64,000 nt of DNA from Gautieria morchelliformis (lineage: Eukaryota; Basidiomycota; Agaricomycetes; Gomphales; Gomphaceae): assembly GCA_015179125.1 (NCBI GenBank), contig WHVA01000533.1:1-64000 (forward strand), in the 5' to 3' direction. The notes under the pieces are model-generated. The model worked only from the letters and a program-made list of their open reading frames with translations, was not told the DNA's origin and made no database searches. Positions 46,001-56,893 of this stretch are shown here, piece after piece (positions within the stretch are counted from its first letter, which is position 1; each line of letters opens with the position of its first letter). Both the position numbers and the translations under genes were made by a program.

Positions 46001-47262
46001 GTTGCTGGTCACGCTCGCAGCCCGGTTGGATTGGGACATCCACCCTGTTGATATCAAATCAGTGTATCTCAACGGAGACTTGGACGAGGAAATTTATATG
46101 GATCAACAGAAGGGTTTTGCGATCCAAGGGAAGCCAGACAAGGTGTGTCGCCTCAAAAAGGCTATCTACAGCTTAAAGCAGGCGGGTTGGCAATGGCACA
46201 TCCACCTGAACGACACACTGGAGGGACTCGGATTTCAGAAACTCATATCTAACAATGCTTCAATCTTTATCAAACGTCATGATGGGGGGACCCGTTTATA
46301 GCATTGGTCTATGTCGACAACATCGCCCTTTTGGGCATCCTAGATGCAATTCAAGACCTCAAACGCACACTTGCCATGCACTACAAGATAACTGATCTAG
46401 GGGAGATCAGACAGTTCCTCGGTCTACACATCACTCGTGACCATCCGAAGAGATCGCTCACCATCGGCCAGTCGCATTACATTGAACGCATGCTAATGCA
46501 TTTCAACATGTCTAGCTGCAGACCAAACTATACCCCACTCACCACAGGGACACAGCTCATCGCAAACACCGAGAAAGACTCAGACTCGTCCCTTACTTCT
46601 CAATATCAGCAAATCGTTGGATTGCTCATGTACGCCATGTTAGGTTCCCGACCCAACATCTGCTTTGCTGTCAACCAGCTCTCTCAATTCGGTTCCAAGC
46701 CTGCCCAAGAACATCTATACGCTGCGCAGCACGTACTCCGTTACTTGTTCGCCACACGAAATGTCACGCTGACATACGGATCTAATGATTCCACCGAATT
46801 AATCGGGTACAGCGACTCTGACTGGGCCTCCGATCCCGATAACCGCCGCTCGACGACCGGCTACACCCTCATCCTCGCCGGAGGTGCTATCGCTTGGGCC
46901 ACCCAGAAGCAACGCACCGTCGCTTTGTCGTCCACTGAAGCCGAGTACATGGCTCTCTGCGAATGTGCAAAGCACACACAGTGGCTTTCCCTTTTAAATC
47001 AACTCCATTTCGCCGTTGACCTCACTCGAAGTTTTTTGTGATTCCTCTGGAGCAAAAGAAATCGCAACTAATAACGTTTTTCATAAGCGGACCAAACACA
47101 TCGACATTCGTTATCACTACATATGAGAATTGGTCAACAAGCGAGTCATCAACATCCTCCCTATACCATCGAAGGAAAACATTGCAGACCTCTTGACAAA
47201 ATCCTTGCCTCAAAACCAACACTGCTATCTCGCAAGGAGATTTGGTCTCGTTGATAGTTCAA
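43075..47262 (+). pseudogene. Copia-3 gag-pol, multiple lesions
   Basis: ATG 43075 starts gag, with a frameshift near 43098. Gag continues to 43885 and has a CCHC knuckle (CNYCTGTGHWEKDC near 43740). Protease (LDSGCTDHI near 44000) and integrase are in the -1 frame from about 43840, with a TGA at 44437-44439. Integrase motifs are VHMDLAG, RTDRGGEFL and NGVAERANRT. Frame changes follow near 45968 and in a G run at 46284-46289. RT has YVDN instead of YVDD (46308-46319). RNase H shows SDSDWASDPDN and STEAEYMAL, then a frameshift in a T run near 47030 and a TGA near 47125. Cannot encode active enzymes. Confidence 0.9.
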
Positions 47263-47273
47263 GTACGGGGGAG

Positions 47274-47554
47274 TGTTGTAAAACCGGTCATACTTGACCG
47301 ATCACTGATCCCCCTTTGCGCATTGTTCTCCTTGCGCAGTCTCCGCAGTTTCCCTTTGTTTAGGTCCTTATTGTCTTATCCTATTGTCCCCATTCCCATT
47401 TTAGAGTACAAAGGAACTATGGAGTATAAGTAGCGTACGCTTGCTCGATGACCTCTCAGCTTACACTGAAGTAGTCTTAGGTACTTATTACTTCTCACTA
47501 ATAATAGCTTACACTGAAGTCGTCTTAGTATCTATCTAGACTACTGCGCCAACA
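47274..47554 (+). repeat. Copia-3 3' LTR
   Basis: 281 bp, about 97% like the 5' LTR by eye. Confidence 0.95.
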
Positions 47555-48990
47555 TCATGCGGTGGGAGTTTCACAGGTGATGGGTTCTATGATCGATGAT
47601 GGCTCCATGGGCCAGGGTCCTGATGTGAATGATGGATCGGCAAATTATGATTGAGTTCAGGTAATGAAATGGAATCACAGTACTGATGGAAGTGGAGAAG
47701 GCCTGCCCCCAGTTCTTCCATGTCTTTTGACGATGGCATTCATGAATACATCATCAAGGTGAGAGATGTGGGTTGGTGGGATCGCCCCTTGGAGTGCTGC
47801 ACAGCTGGCAATCGAGTGTGGAGAAACCCATGCGGTAATGCAGTCACAGACTAGGATGTGAGGATGGAATACAGAAGGTGTAAGAAAATTCTTTGGATCT
47901 TTGGAAACACAAGGCTTATGACAGTGAGCAAGCTGTGGCTGGGGAGGGTTTGCCTGGCCTACCCCACTTGCTGATGAAGAGCCAGCACCTCTAGTGTGGC
48001 ATGCAAGAATGAGGAGCTAGACTTGGGTAAGGAAATGTTGGAACTCACTTGGGTGCTTGAATCAGACGGGCAGCCTTCTGCAGCCAGGCCCAACTCGCAG
48101 AGATACATGGGGTCGGACAAGCCAGGAGTTTCATGGCAATCTCCATGGTTGATTTGGGTACAGTGAGGAAGGTGATAATGTGTGCAAGGTACTTCAGTCA
48201 CTTGTGTTCAGGTATGGCCACGCGGGAAGCACCGGTGAGTTCCGGTATGCCCTTTGTATGTCCATGCACGCGGCCTGTGTCCCAGGCGGTGCTGTGATGA
48301 GCTGGACAAGCGGAGATGTGTGAGTTACTATCATCAATGCGTGGACATGGATTGAGAACTGAGGAATGATAGTAGAGGACGGTCACGGTACGGTCCCGTC
48401 CAGGATCAGTGTGAGTGCGCATGTGGGGTTGTTCGTTCAAGTTGGCTGGACCGTTCAGTTCGTGCGTGATTCTTGGCGGTAGGCGACCGTTGTGGCGTTG
48501 TCTAAGGCTCCCGCACAGGTTTTCACCATCTGCGCTCATCGGTGATGAGCCCGAAATACGACTTGATGCGTTTCAGCCATAAGCACGCTGTGAGCCTTAA
48601 ATAGTTGACTTTCCTGCAAATCCTCCTGATAACGCTCCTGAAATGTGACCAATAAATAATTTATGTCCGACGAAGGCTAGTACTGTACAAGACTTATGGG
48701 TCCGAGATAGGACTACCATGGATGTTCCCACCGTCATGTTTCCTATGGCTCTCACGTTTTAGCACACATATGAAATAAGAAAGAAAAATGATAAAAAATG
48801 AACGCCAGCCTTGCATGGGATTCGAACGCAAGAGGTCGATGTGCCAGAAGCGCATAGCCATTTCACACAGTCCGGCGAGTTTACTGATTCACCAGCAAGC
48901 ACGTTTAGACTAGAGTGTCAGCCATGGTATATATATGTATTCTGGATCATCCGCTTGCACTCCAATACTTTGATTTTCGTCTGAGTCAAG
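47555..48990. other. Gene-free stretch
   Basis: No ORF here carries a recognisable domain. A B-box-like GGATTCGAAC (minus-strand sense) near 48820 lacks a tRNA fold. Confidence 0.4.
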
Positions 48991-48999
48991 TTAACTTAT

Positions 49000-49400
49000 A
49001 AGTTTGTTCGAAGAAGCGGTTTTGAATCCGCATCCCACACGTGGATCGCTTTGTCCCTGGAGCCCGACCCAATCGCTTGCCGTCCGCCGGCAACGCAACA
49101 GAGTAGATCTACTCGCGGTGACCTTTGAATGGCTCTGCAATGAAATCGCCGGTCGTTACATCCCATTCATACGATCCCGACACGATCCGCTAGCCGTCCC
49201 ACGACACCGCGACAGAGCTGACTGCGTGGGTGTGGCCCTCGAATGGTCCAGAAACGACCTCGCCGGTTGTGATAGCCCTCACCAATGATCATGTCAGATG
49301 ATGCATTTGCCGTCTTGACAGAACGCCATAGAGTAGACAGTCCAAGTGTGGTTGAAAGATCCTGAAACGAGCTGCCCAGTGAGCGAGGAGGAGGCTCGGG
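49000..49400 (-). pseudogene. WD40-repeat pseudogene fragment
   Basis: The minus strand has three successive WD40-like units: GQLVSGSFNHTWTVYSMAF, then TTGEVVSGPFEGHTHAVSS with VSWDG, then YEWDVTTGDF and AEPFKGH..IYSVALPADGK. The phrases GxxVSGPFxGHTxxVxSVAxSxDG are typical of fungal NACHT-WD40 and related proteins. In-frame stops sit after the second unit and within the third. No N-terminal effector or NACHT part is seen. Confidence 0.7.
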
Positions 49401-49555
49401 CTTGTCAAGGTTGGGAAAGGTGGAGGGGTACTAGAGGCAAAGTAGAAAGCAGTAGGTCTACCTAGTGTAGGCAACACGCCACAGAACCATCTGTGGAGCT
49501 ACATTGAACCCAGAGTCAGCTACGTAACCTACCAAGTACCGACACTAGCTCCGAC

Positions 49556-50195
49556 AGTATGGGACGCCATCTGGAACCACAGTATGTTGCAAAGGGAAAT
49601 GAACGCATGTCCTTCATATATCTACTTGGGTCATTCCACGAATAGTTATCCTAATGCACGACTGCGTTGAGTCCGATACCCTGAGAACGGCATTATAGAA
49701 TCTAAAACGTGTCAAAAATGTTTATACCTGATGGCATCCAAGGCATACCTGTTCAGCAAATGCGTCTGAGACTAGCACGAACCAACACCTCGCAGATCAC
49801 AGGAAAAGAAGCCTGGGGTAAGCGGTTGGATTTCAAATACAGCGGCTGTGCTCTCAACAATCCAAATAAACACAATATAATCGGAGAAGAGGAAGGAAGT
49901 GACGCACTTGATCCACTCCTATTCGGTAGAATCACACCCATCTTTCCATTCCATCGATTGCGTGATCCTTGGTGTCATTATGCAAACTCAGTATTTTGAT
50001 GTAAGTCACTTTTCTGTGCCTAGCTTGAAGGCGTCAGGCCTTCAGGGAGCAGTCACATGTTGACCATTGCACAGAAGCCCGAGAAAATATTCCCGGTGTA
50101 CATACACAAGCGCCAAAGTGCCATCGCCAATGGCATCGGGGTTTAAAAACGGGTCCTGGCACCATTTACGGACTCGTGGAAGGATGGCGCTGCCA
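49556..50195 (-). repeat. Left arm of a long inverted repeat
   Basis: Inverted copy of 51045-51710 (roughly 75-85% by eye). Shared blocks include the start codon context ATGGCGTCCCA (49570 on the minus strand), AAGTAGATATAT, GACTGCGTTGAGTCCGATAC, CCTCGCAGATCACA, GAAAATATTCC and GCCAAAGTGCCATCG. The copied gene start here reads MASHT, then reaches a stop after 14 codons. Confidence 0.8.
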
Positions 50196-51044
50196 AGCGA
50201 GTGCCGCAGTCGCGGCGTGTCTATGATGCTGGACAGGGGGGTGGGGTGCGACGAGCGCGAGCGCAGCCCTGGTGCTGGCGAGGATGGGCACAGGAGCGTG
50301 GAAGGCCGGCGTCCACGGTGCAGTTCGCCGAATCGCGCATAGGATGAATAGTCTCGCGCTGAAAATGACGGGGATGGCTGCGTTCCAGGCGTATGCGAAG
50401 GACGTGCTTGAGGCTCCGTGCATTCGAATGACCACTTGAAGGGCTGACAGCTGACCCGGCTGTTTTTTGCTTCATCTGATAGTCTACGTACGAGTGATTA
50501 TACCCACCCTCGGCTGTGATTGCGACTGTGATGTCGTGTATTCTAGGTAGATGTAATGCGAGCGTGGATGTAGCCATTATGAATTATTCCCCAATCTGCA
50601 AAATTATCATTCCGTGAGTCTGCATTGGTTAGCGAATGTTCAAGTCGATTGCTCTGCCTGAAAACGGTGGGGTTCGTGAACCTGAAGTGTACAGTGAGCG
50701 GAATGTCCACAATCCGAATTAACTTGAAGCTTCTGATGCGGAGCAAACATAGTCGAAACGACAATTACCAAGCAGAAGGTGAGTTTGGGTGTCATTCCAT
50801 GGCCCGTAATTGTAAAAATGTTTCCGAGTAGCGAGCAGCATCTAGTGCTCACGTCCGTGGGCGGTGGGGGCAGAGGATCGAGGAATGTGGGTGTGGTTGA
50901 ATTGCACGGCAGAGCTCACCGATAATCACTGGACGAGAGCCTGGAGAATGGCGATTGGTTGATAAACTATTGGGTTCCGAGAAGGTGCGTTGGAATGCAA
51001 CAGACACGTGCTACTTACAACCTTCACAGATCGAAGCTGTCCTC
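50196..51044. other. Spacer of the inverted repeat
   Basis: A minus-strand open frame (50577-50221) begins MATSTLALHLPRIHDITVAI, but I recognise no family and it degenerates into low-complexity sequence. Otherwise nothing supported. Confidence 0.3.
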
Positions 51045-51710
51045 AGCAGTGCCATCCTTCCACGTCCATAAATAGAGGCACTGCCAGGAAACGTTTTTAA
51101 ACCTCGATGGCACTTTGGCACTCATGTACACCGGAATATTTTCTCGTGCTTCTGTGATTTCTCAAACCATATTTTTGGCTAGAAGCTAGCGTTTACACCT
51201 CGTGGTTAGAGTGTCCGGCACGCCTTATTATTGCGACTCGACTGGATCGATCCGAACGTGGTCAACGTTTGACTGCTCCCTGACTCGGAGGCCTTGAGCA
51301 CCGGGACGTGACTTAAACCTAGAATAAAGAGTTCACAATGAACTGAGGCATATCACAATCCATTGCACGGGAAGATGGGTGATTCCCCAGGATACTGGAT
51401 CAAGTGCGTCACTGCCCTTCCTTTTCCCTGATTGTATCGTATTCAAATTTGTATCATTGAGATCGTGAGTACAGCCATTATATTTGAAATGCTTAACCCA
51501 TGCTTCTTGTCGTGTGATCTGCGAGGCGTTGATGCGTGTTTCAACGTTTTTGACACGTTGTAAACTCTATAACGCCGTTCTCAGCGTATCGGACTCAACG
51601 CAGTCGTGGATTAGGATGACTATTTGTGGAATGCTCCAAGTAGATATATAAAGGGCTTGCGTTCGCTTTCTTACCGCAACATTCTCTGATCACAGATGGC
51701 GTCCCACACC
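51045..51710 (+). repeat. Right arm of the inverted repeat, with promoter and gene start
   Basis: Holds the upstream region, TATA box (TATATAAAG, 51645-51653) and first codons of the zinc-finger gene. Compared with the left arm it has an extra block of about 95 bp at 51185-51280. Confidence 0.8.
51645..51653 (+). promoter_or_regulatory. TATA box of the zinc-finger gene
   Basis: TATATAAAG lies 43 nt before ATG 51696, and is partly conserved in the inverted copy (TATATGAAG). Confidence 0.5.
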
Positions 51711-53959
51711 AAGTACACGCACTACTCTACTAGTACGCCATTAACGACGTCCCCGGTAACTGCCTCCGCGCCATCCTTTCCCTCGCAGCAATCCCCTGTC
51801 CGGATCGAGTACAACAGTCCCCTGGATGATTTGTATGAGCCACAACCATCAGTGGCAGGTCCGAGTGAATATGCTTGGACTAACCGGCCCTTTACACAGG
51901 AAAGAAGAGTGAGAATTCTTCTCAAGCTTGCGATGTACGCCACTAACGATGTTTCAGGGTGATATAGGCGTGTCGGAACACTGGAGCGACGAGGTTTTGG
52001 CCGCATACGCCACCCTTCAGCAGGACGCACCTGTCGACCCACAAGCATGCCTGTTCGAGTATCCCCTAGAGCAGCTTGTTGGAGATGTGGCAGCTCGCAC
52101 CTCGGTCACCCCAGGTTGGACTGACAACGCCGGTCAAACTTCTGAGTATGTTTCGCCAGGTTCTGTCAGAGTGAAGACAAAAAGGCTCACTGGCTGACAC
52201 ACAGAAATGTGCCGCTTCTGACGGATGGCTTTGTTCCGCAGTTTCCACCATGTGTTGCCGTTGGACCAGTCGCCGATGCAGACTTTCAACCAGGGACGGA
52301 ACATGTGCCATATTACTCGGCTGGTCAGATAGATTATGGGTAGGTACAAGCATTCTACAGCATGCTAGAACAGTACTCACCTTTTTCTCAAGCGGCCAAC
52401 AGGGATGGCGGCACTGCGCACCCCCGATAGCCAACGTCGCGCATGTTTACGGCGAGCGGACACTCCAGAACAGCGCAGCAGTTAGCGGTGCTCGCTCAGA
52501 GTACTTTCAGTTCCGTTCCGTCCCGCAGGACATACCCTACACCGGTTGTGACCACGTAGGTAACGAAGAGCCTGTGGCAAACATTATGCCGTACCGCGCG
52601 GCTCATCACACTGGGTCGACAAGCTCGCCTGTCGGCTATCGTGTGGAGGAGTATGCTTTCGGGTAAGCACGTGGTCGTTATACGTGACAATAGAAAATTA
52701 ATCATTTTGTCCGAAGCCGGGAGCCGGAAGGACTTTATCACCCATGGCCCTTTAACAGTTATCCATCTCAACCTCCGAATGGCATACCACTCTCTGGCAC
52801 CCGCTCTGAGTATCCGCAATTTGTGAGGCAAGAATTCCCCCCCAGTGGACAGACAGATGGGACATTCGCTGAGGATTCAAGGCAATACTTCGGGTAGACG
52901 CAAACCTTTTTGTGCAATAGCGCATATCTGACGTGTTTATAAGGGGTCAAGACACAGGACCCAGTTTTCTACCGCAAGCTGCGTATGCCGACAATGCTTC
53001 TGAGCTTGGCGCGGAAGAGCTTGGGCCGATCTCATGCCACGCAGCTCCCAGTCAGACAGACCGGACCTTCAGCTCATATTCAGCGTTGAGGGAATATCCC
53101 GGGTAGGCAAATATTTTTAATGGGTGTAATAGCACATCTGATCTAGTTCTCAAGCGGTCAAGACATTAGAGGCCTTTACCTACCGCAGGAAAATGTGCCG
53201 TACAGTGACAGTGGTGCACCCCCATATCAAGGAATGTCCTTCTCCTATGATAGCGGAGGGACAAACCATACAGATGGTGGGCAGAACATGTGCGTGGCTT
53301 CGCGTGTGTTCGACAGACAGAGACAGGACACTGACGCATGCCACAGGCCCACCATCACCAACAAACATGTATATTGCAACCAGGGGGTGGCGTGGACCTC
53401 CACGGCCACCCCACCGGCAGCAAATGCTGCCAGTTTGGAGATGGTGGGATCCCTGGCAATGCAGTCAGATCCCGTACCTTCTTCTCCAAGCCCGCACCCC
53501 GTGCCATCAAATAACGTCGACGGCGATAGGCAGCATACGGAGACGGCACAGCACTCATACCGGTGCCCTTTGGACAGTGGATGCGGCAAGACATGCGGCA
53601 CAGATGTATCCGTAAACGGCAAACGGCACTTCAAGTCCCACCTCATGCGTGAGCTTAGGCGCATTAAGAATGGGTCGATGGACCTATCTGATGCCAAGAT
53701 CATCAAATCCGAGACTGACCTTCGCCGTGCGGAGGAGCTGGAGGTGCCGTGCCCCTACGGGTGCACAAGATATGGTGTGCCGACGACGTACGCCCGGAAA
53801 ACTCATCTCCGGAGACATCTGGAGGAGACATGCTGGAAGCCGCTCGACGACAACGAGATAGATGCCGTGGCCACAAAAGCCTTTTCATGCAGAGGCAAGA
53901 CAGTTGCGGAGAACATGAGGGTTTTCAACGAGAGACAGTCGGCCCATGTGAAACTGTAA
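51696..53959 (+). CDS. Putative C2H2 zinc-finger protein, 7 exons
   Basis: Exons 51696-51908, 51958-52145, 52205-52339, 52393-52662, 52717-52893, 52944-53102 and 53155-53959 join into one 648-residue frame. Introns are 49-59 nt with GT..AG ends. The C-terminal exon has two Cys/His clusters: CPLDSGCGKTC...HFKSHL, and CPYGCTRYGVPTTYARKTHL with RRHLEETC, which resemble C2H2 fingers and suggest nucleic-acid binding in the nucleus. The first 380 or so residues are low-complexity and rich in Tyr, Pro, Gly, Ser and Gln. Exons 3 to 6 all end in a split Gly codon after DY, AF, YF or YP, and all are phase 2-2, so they look like an exon-duplication series. The gene start is duplicated at 49570. No lesions seen; the best-preserved host gene here. 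Confidence 0.75.
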
Positions 53960-55945
53960 CTTGAAAATCATGTGCTCGTAGAAGGCACGCATCCCATACT
54001 TACCAAGGTACTCATCGAAATTTGACAATCTGACACAAATTGCCTCAATGGATCGTATGATGAGCGAAAAGGTGAGCGGCATATGCCGCGCTGACATGCG
54101 TCACGTGACGCATACCCGTTCCACTAAACGATTTTTCCACCCACCACATTTTGCGTGCTCGAAATCGGTTTGCTGTAGATGAGCGCTCGTATACAGAGCC
54201 CTTTGCAGCATCTCGGCCAATTCGGCTATCCAGGGTACCTCACCGCTGCTTACTCCATCTTGCTCCGTGCAGCATATCCTTATTCCCATATAAAACTGGT
54301 CATATTTGCCCGAATGGACTCTCCCTATCTGTCTTGCTGTAAGCCCCGCGTTACGGGAACATGTTCAATTCCTGTGCGACCTTAATAGCTGTGCGTACTT
54401 GACTTTCTACGGATGTCTAGTTATACCGCGGTTCTCATTGACGATTCGACCCGAAAGGCACCCTTAATTTCCGTACCTGAATACATGCGGAACGCAACAG
54501 AGACTTGAGTACGATGGTAAATATCGGACAATTACCGAAGGAAGCACAACAGCGCAGACGTTCCCCCACTGACCCCTATAAATCGTGCATCCCTGCTAAA
54601 TGCCGACACGCGTATACCTGGTGGGTGTCCAAGCATTCCAATTTTCTTGGAAACTTTGTAGGAGAGACATCTACCAACAACAGTTTCTTCCATTACCTTT
54701 GTCTCTTCGCCCAGCACGGGGATACTAAGCTGATGAAGACTATCTCGCAAGGTAGAAACTCGTCGTGTATGACGCTTCTGCTTGATTTGCAAGTAGGCCC
54801 CGACAGTGAATTGGAGTTCATTATTATCAGCTCCCGATCGCTGATCGCATTGCGGCACGCCCTGTCAATGATCACCGCCATGACAACTTGAAGCGGCGCG
54901 GTGCGTTGGTTACGCATGTGGCCTTCAAACGCTAACATCTCAGACACCTACGTTTGCCACTGCTTCCCCAGCCTTTCACAGAACCTATCCCATCGGCCAT
55001 TCAAAGTTTGACTGAGTACCCGTGATCAGTTGGCCCGGGGGGTCTCAATGGGACTGACCGCTCGATATCCATTCCAATCAGTCTGCGACTTTGCGTTGGG
55101 CCGGCTCTCATTTGAACATGCGCTGTAGCATCATTCCCCCAGCTTTCCCTTATACATCGACATGTAATGTTGCAAGGCTGTCGAAGGGTGCTGTTGGGAG
55201 TCGCTTTCACACTTCCGAGTCTAACAACAAACATAGAACACCAGAGATAGACACGACCGAATGGCATAGATGACAGACAAGCAGGTTGCGAAGCAGAGAG
55301 ATCTGATGGAGCAATGGAAAAGAAAAGGAAAATATTCATAGTCAAGATTGGACGAAATAATAGATGGCCAGAGCACGTTAACTGCCTTCGGCACCTTCGC
55401 TCTTCTGTTGCGGTGTCCCAGCCCGTCGTGGAGTACCCTAACCGCTGTTAACCGCCGTGAGCTTGTAGCTGCGCCGTCAGCTGATTGTCTCCCGGGAGTG
55501 GCGCTTACCCGCTGCAAGTAAAGGGACTTCCCCCGCGTTTGCGGCTTGCGTTCTCTTTACATCGACGGGCCAGCTGTGCGCCCTGAAATTCACGCTCATA
55601 TAGCGGGTCAGATGTATTCAGTCTAGGGAGTCTCGTTGTGTTGTCGCTGCCGGGAAAGAGCATCTACAGTCACGGTATGACTCGCTTGGCGGGTATTATA
55701 TAACTGGATCACGCGTCATCGATCATCCTCCCTCTTACACCTGCACACAAAATTGCGACGGGATATTCGCGAATCCATCGGCTTAACTTCACGGCTCAGA
55801 GGTGGCTTGTCTGGCCCCACTGTGCTGGAGTTGATCCGGTAGCGGGCGGGGTACTTCCACCAGGAGTATGGGCAGCATAAAGCATCCTCGCCTGGCACAT
55901 CTCTAACTCACTTTCGTCTATTTTTCCCACCTCCAATGCTTTGCA
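53960..55945. other. Intergenic, one unrecognised ORF
   Basis: A 128-codon plus-strand frame (54505-54891) starts MSTMVNIGQLPKEAQQRRR. I see no domain, signal or neighbour support, so it is only a candidate. The rest has no supported gene. Confidence 0.3.
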
Positions 55946-56334
55946 ATGTCACAATTTCGATACCTCGAAATCTCGCCGCAGACCACTCCTTCCGGAGAAA
56001 CTGCCAGCTTCGACAAATTGTCGATGGCAAATGTAAGTACGTGGCAAAATACGCGGATAGGAATGAGACGCCAGCTGTTGGAAACATACAACCCTGTTGT
56101 AAATAACATGTACAACGTGTTGCAAAATACATGCGTGTTCAATTCAGACGCCGGCACTGTCCTACGCCTCAACCGACCCCGGTGACCGCCGACCGTCCTT
56201 ACGCCTCTACATACGGTGCACCTCGCCCCGTATCCCGCCTCTCACTACGGTGCACTTGGACCGTACATATACAGCGCCCCTCACGTACTACGGCGCACAT
56301 GCATGAGAGCTATGAGCCTGGACAGACGTATTAG
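55946..56334 (+). pseudogene. Small two-exon gene or relic, Tyr/Pro-rich C-terminus
   Basis: Exon 1 (55946-56032) reads MSQFRYLEISPQTTPSGETA..LSMAN and ends at GTAAGT. An acceptor CAG lies at about 56147. In exon 2 the Tyr/Pro-rich coding signal (DRPYASTYGAPRP, YPASHYGALGPYIYSAPH, MHESYEPGQTY) alternates between frames, which suggests one or two small indels. Family unknown. Its style resembles the low-complexity part of the zinc-finger gene upstream. Confidence 0.35.
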
Positions 56335-56893
56335 GTCTGGTGTACATCCTACTGTAATCGAGTTACATAAAGTAAATTTGTGAGAACCCCTCAGATAAGT
56401 ATACACCCCCTAGATATACACCTTTTGACGGCAGCTGGCGCAAGTCCAATCTCCGGCGGGTTTGTCTGGCCTGTGCGAGTGCGCCGTACGTCCCGCCAGG
56501 ACATATATATATGGGTGGACTGTGCGGCAGCCGCTGTCACAGAGGATGAGGGGCGCAAAGCTGGTATTTACTGCGCTGGAACAGAGGTGTGCGAAAGAGG
56601 CCACTAGTAAATAACGCACTACACCTGACTCGCACGTGACCAAGTCGTTGTGGGCGTAAAAATGTGCGACAACGAACGGACAACGAACCCGGACCCGAAC
56701 CCGAACCCTTTACGCACGGTAAAGCGATTCAGTCTTCGGGCGCGCGCTGGCACCCCCCGGGCAGTAAGAACTTGAACTTGTCCGCGTTCCGTATGAGGTG
56801 CTGCGGTAAGCCGACGGCACTCTGCGACCTGCTGGACTGGTCATAAAGACGAGTGCTCGGAATGTGGCGTTGGGGCTTACGCATCGGGATGCA
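56335..56893. other. Intergenic
   Basis: No supported gene. Short hexamer repeat (CCCGAACCCGAACCC) near 56695. Confidence 0.4.

Larger units (their letters stand above)
42703..47554 (+). mobile_element. Copia-3: decayed Ty1/copia LTR retrotransposon
   Basis: 281-bp LTRs (42703-42983, 47274-47554), TGTTGT...CCAACA, with a perfect TCATG duplication (42698-42702, 47555-47559). I count about eight differences between the LTRs, nearly all transitions. Primer site GGTTATGGGCCCC starts at 42984 and a purine tract (ACGGGGGAG) ends at 47273. Coding interior has several stops and frameshifts, so this is the oldest of the three full-length copia copies. Confidence 0.95.

Noticed and set aside
48800..48880. 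Possible minus-strand tRNA gene (B-box-like GTTCGAATCC)
   Set aside because: The acceptor stem is imperfect, the T-stem does not pair and no proper A-box is present.
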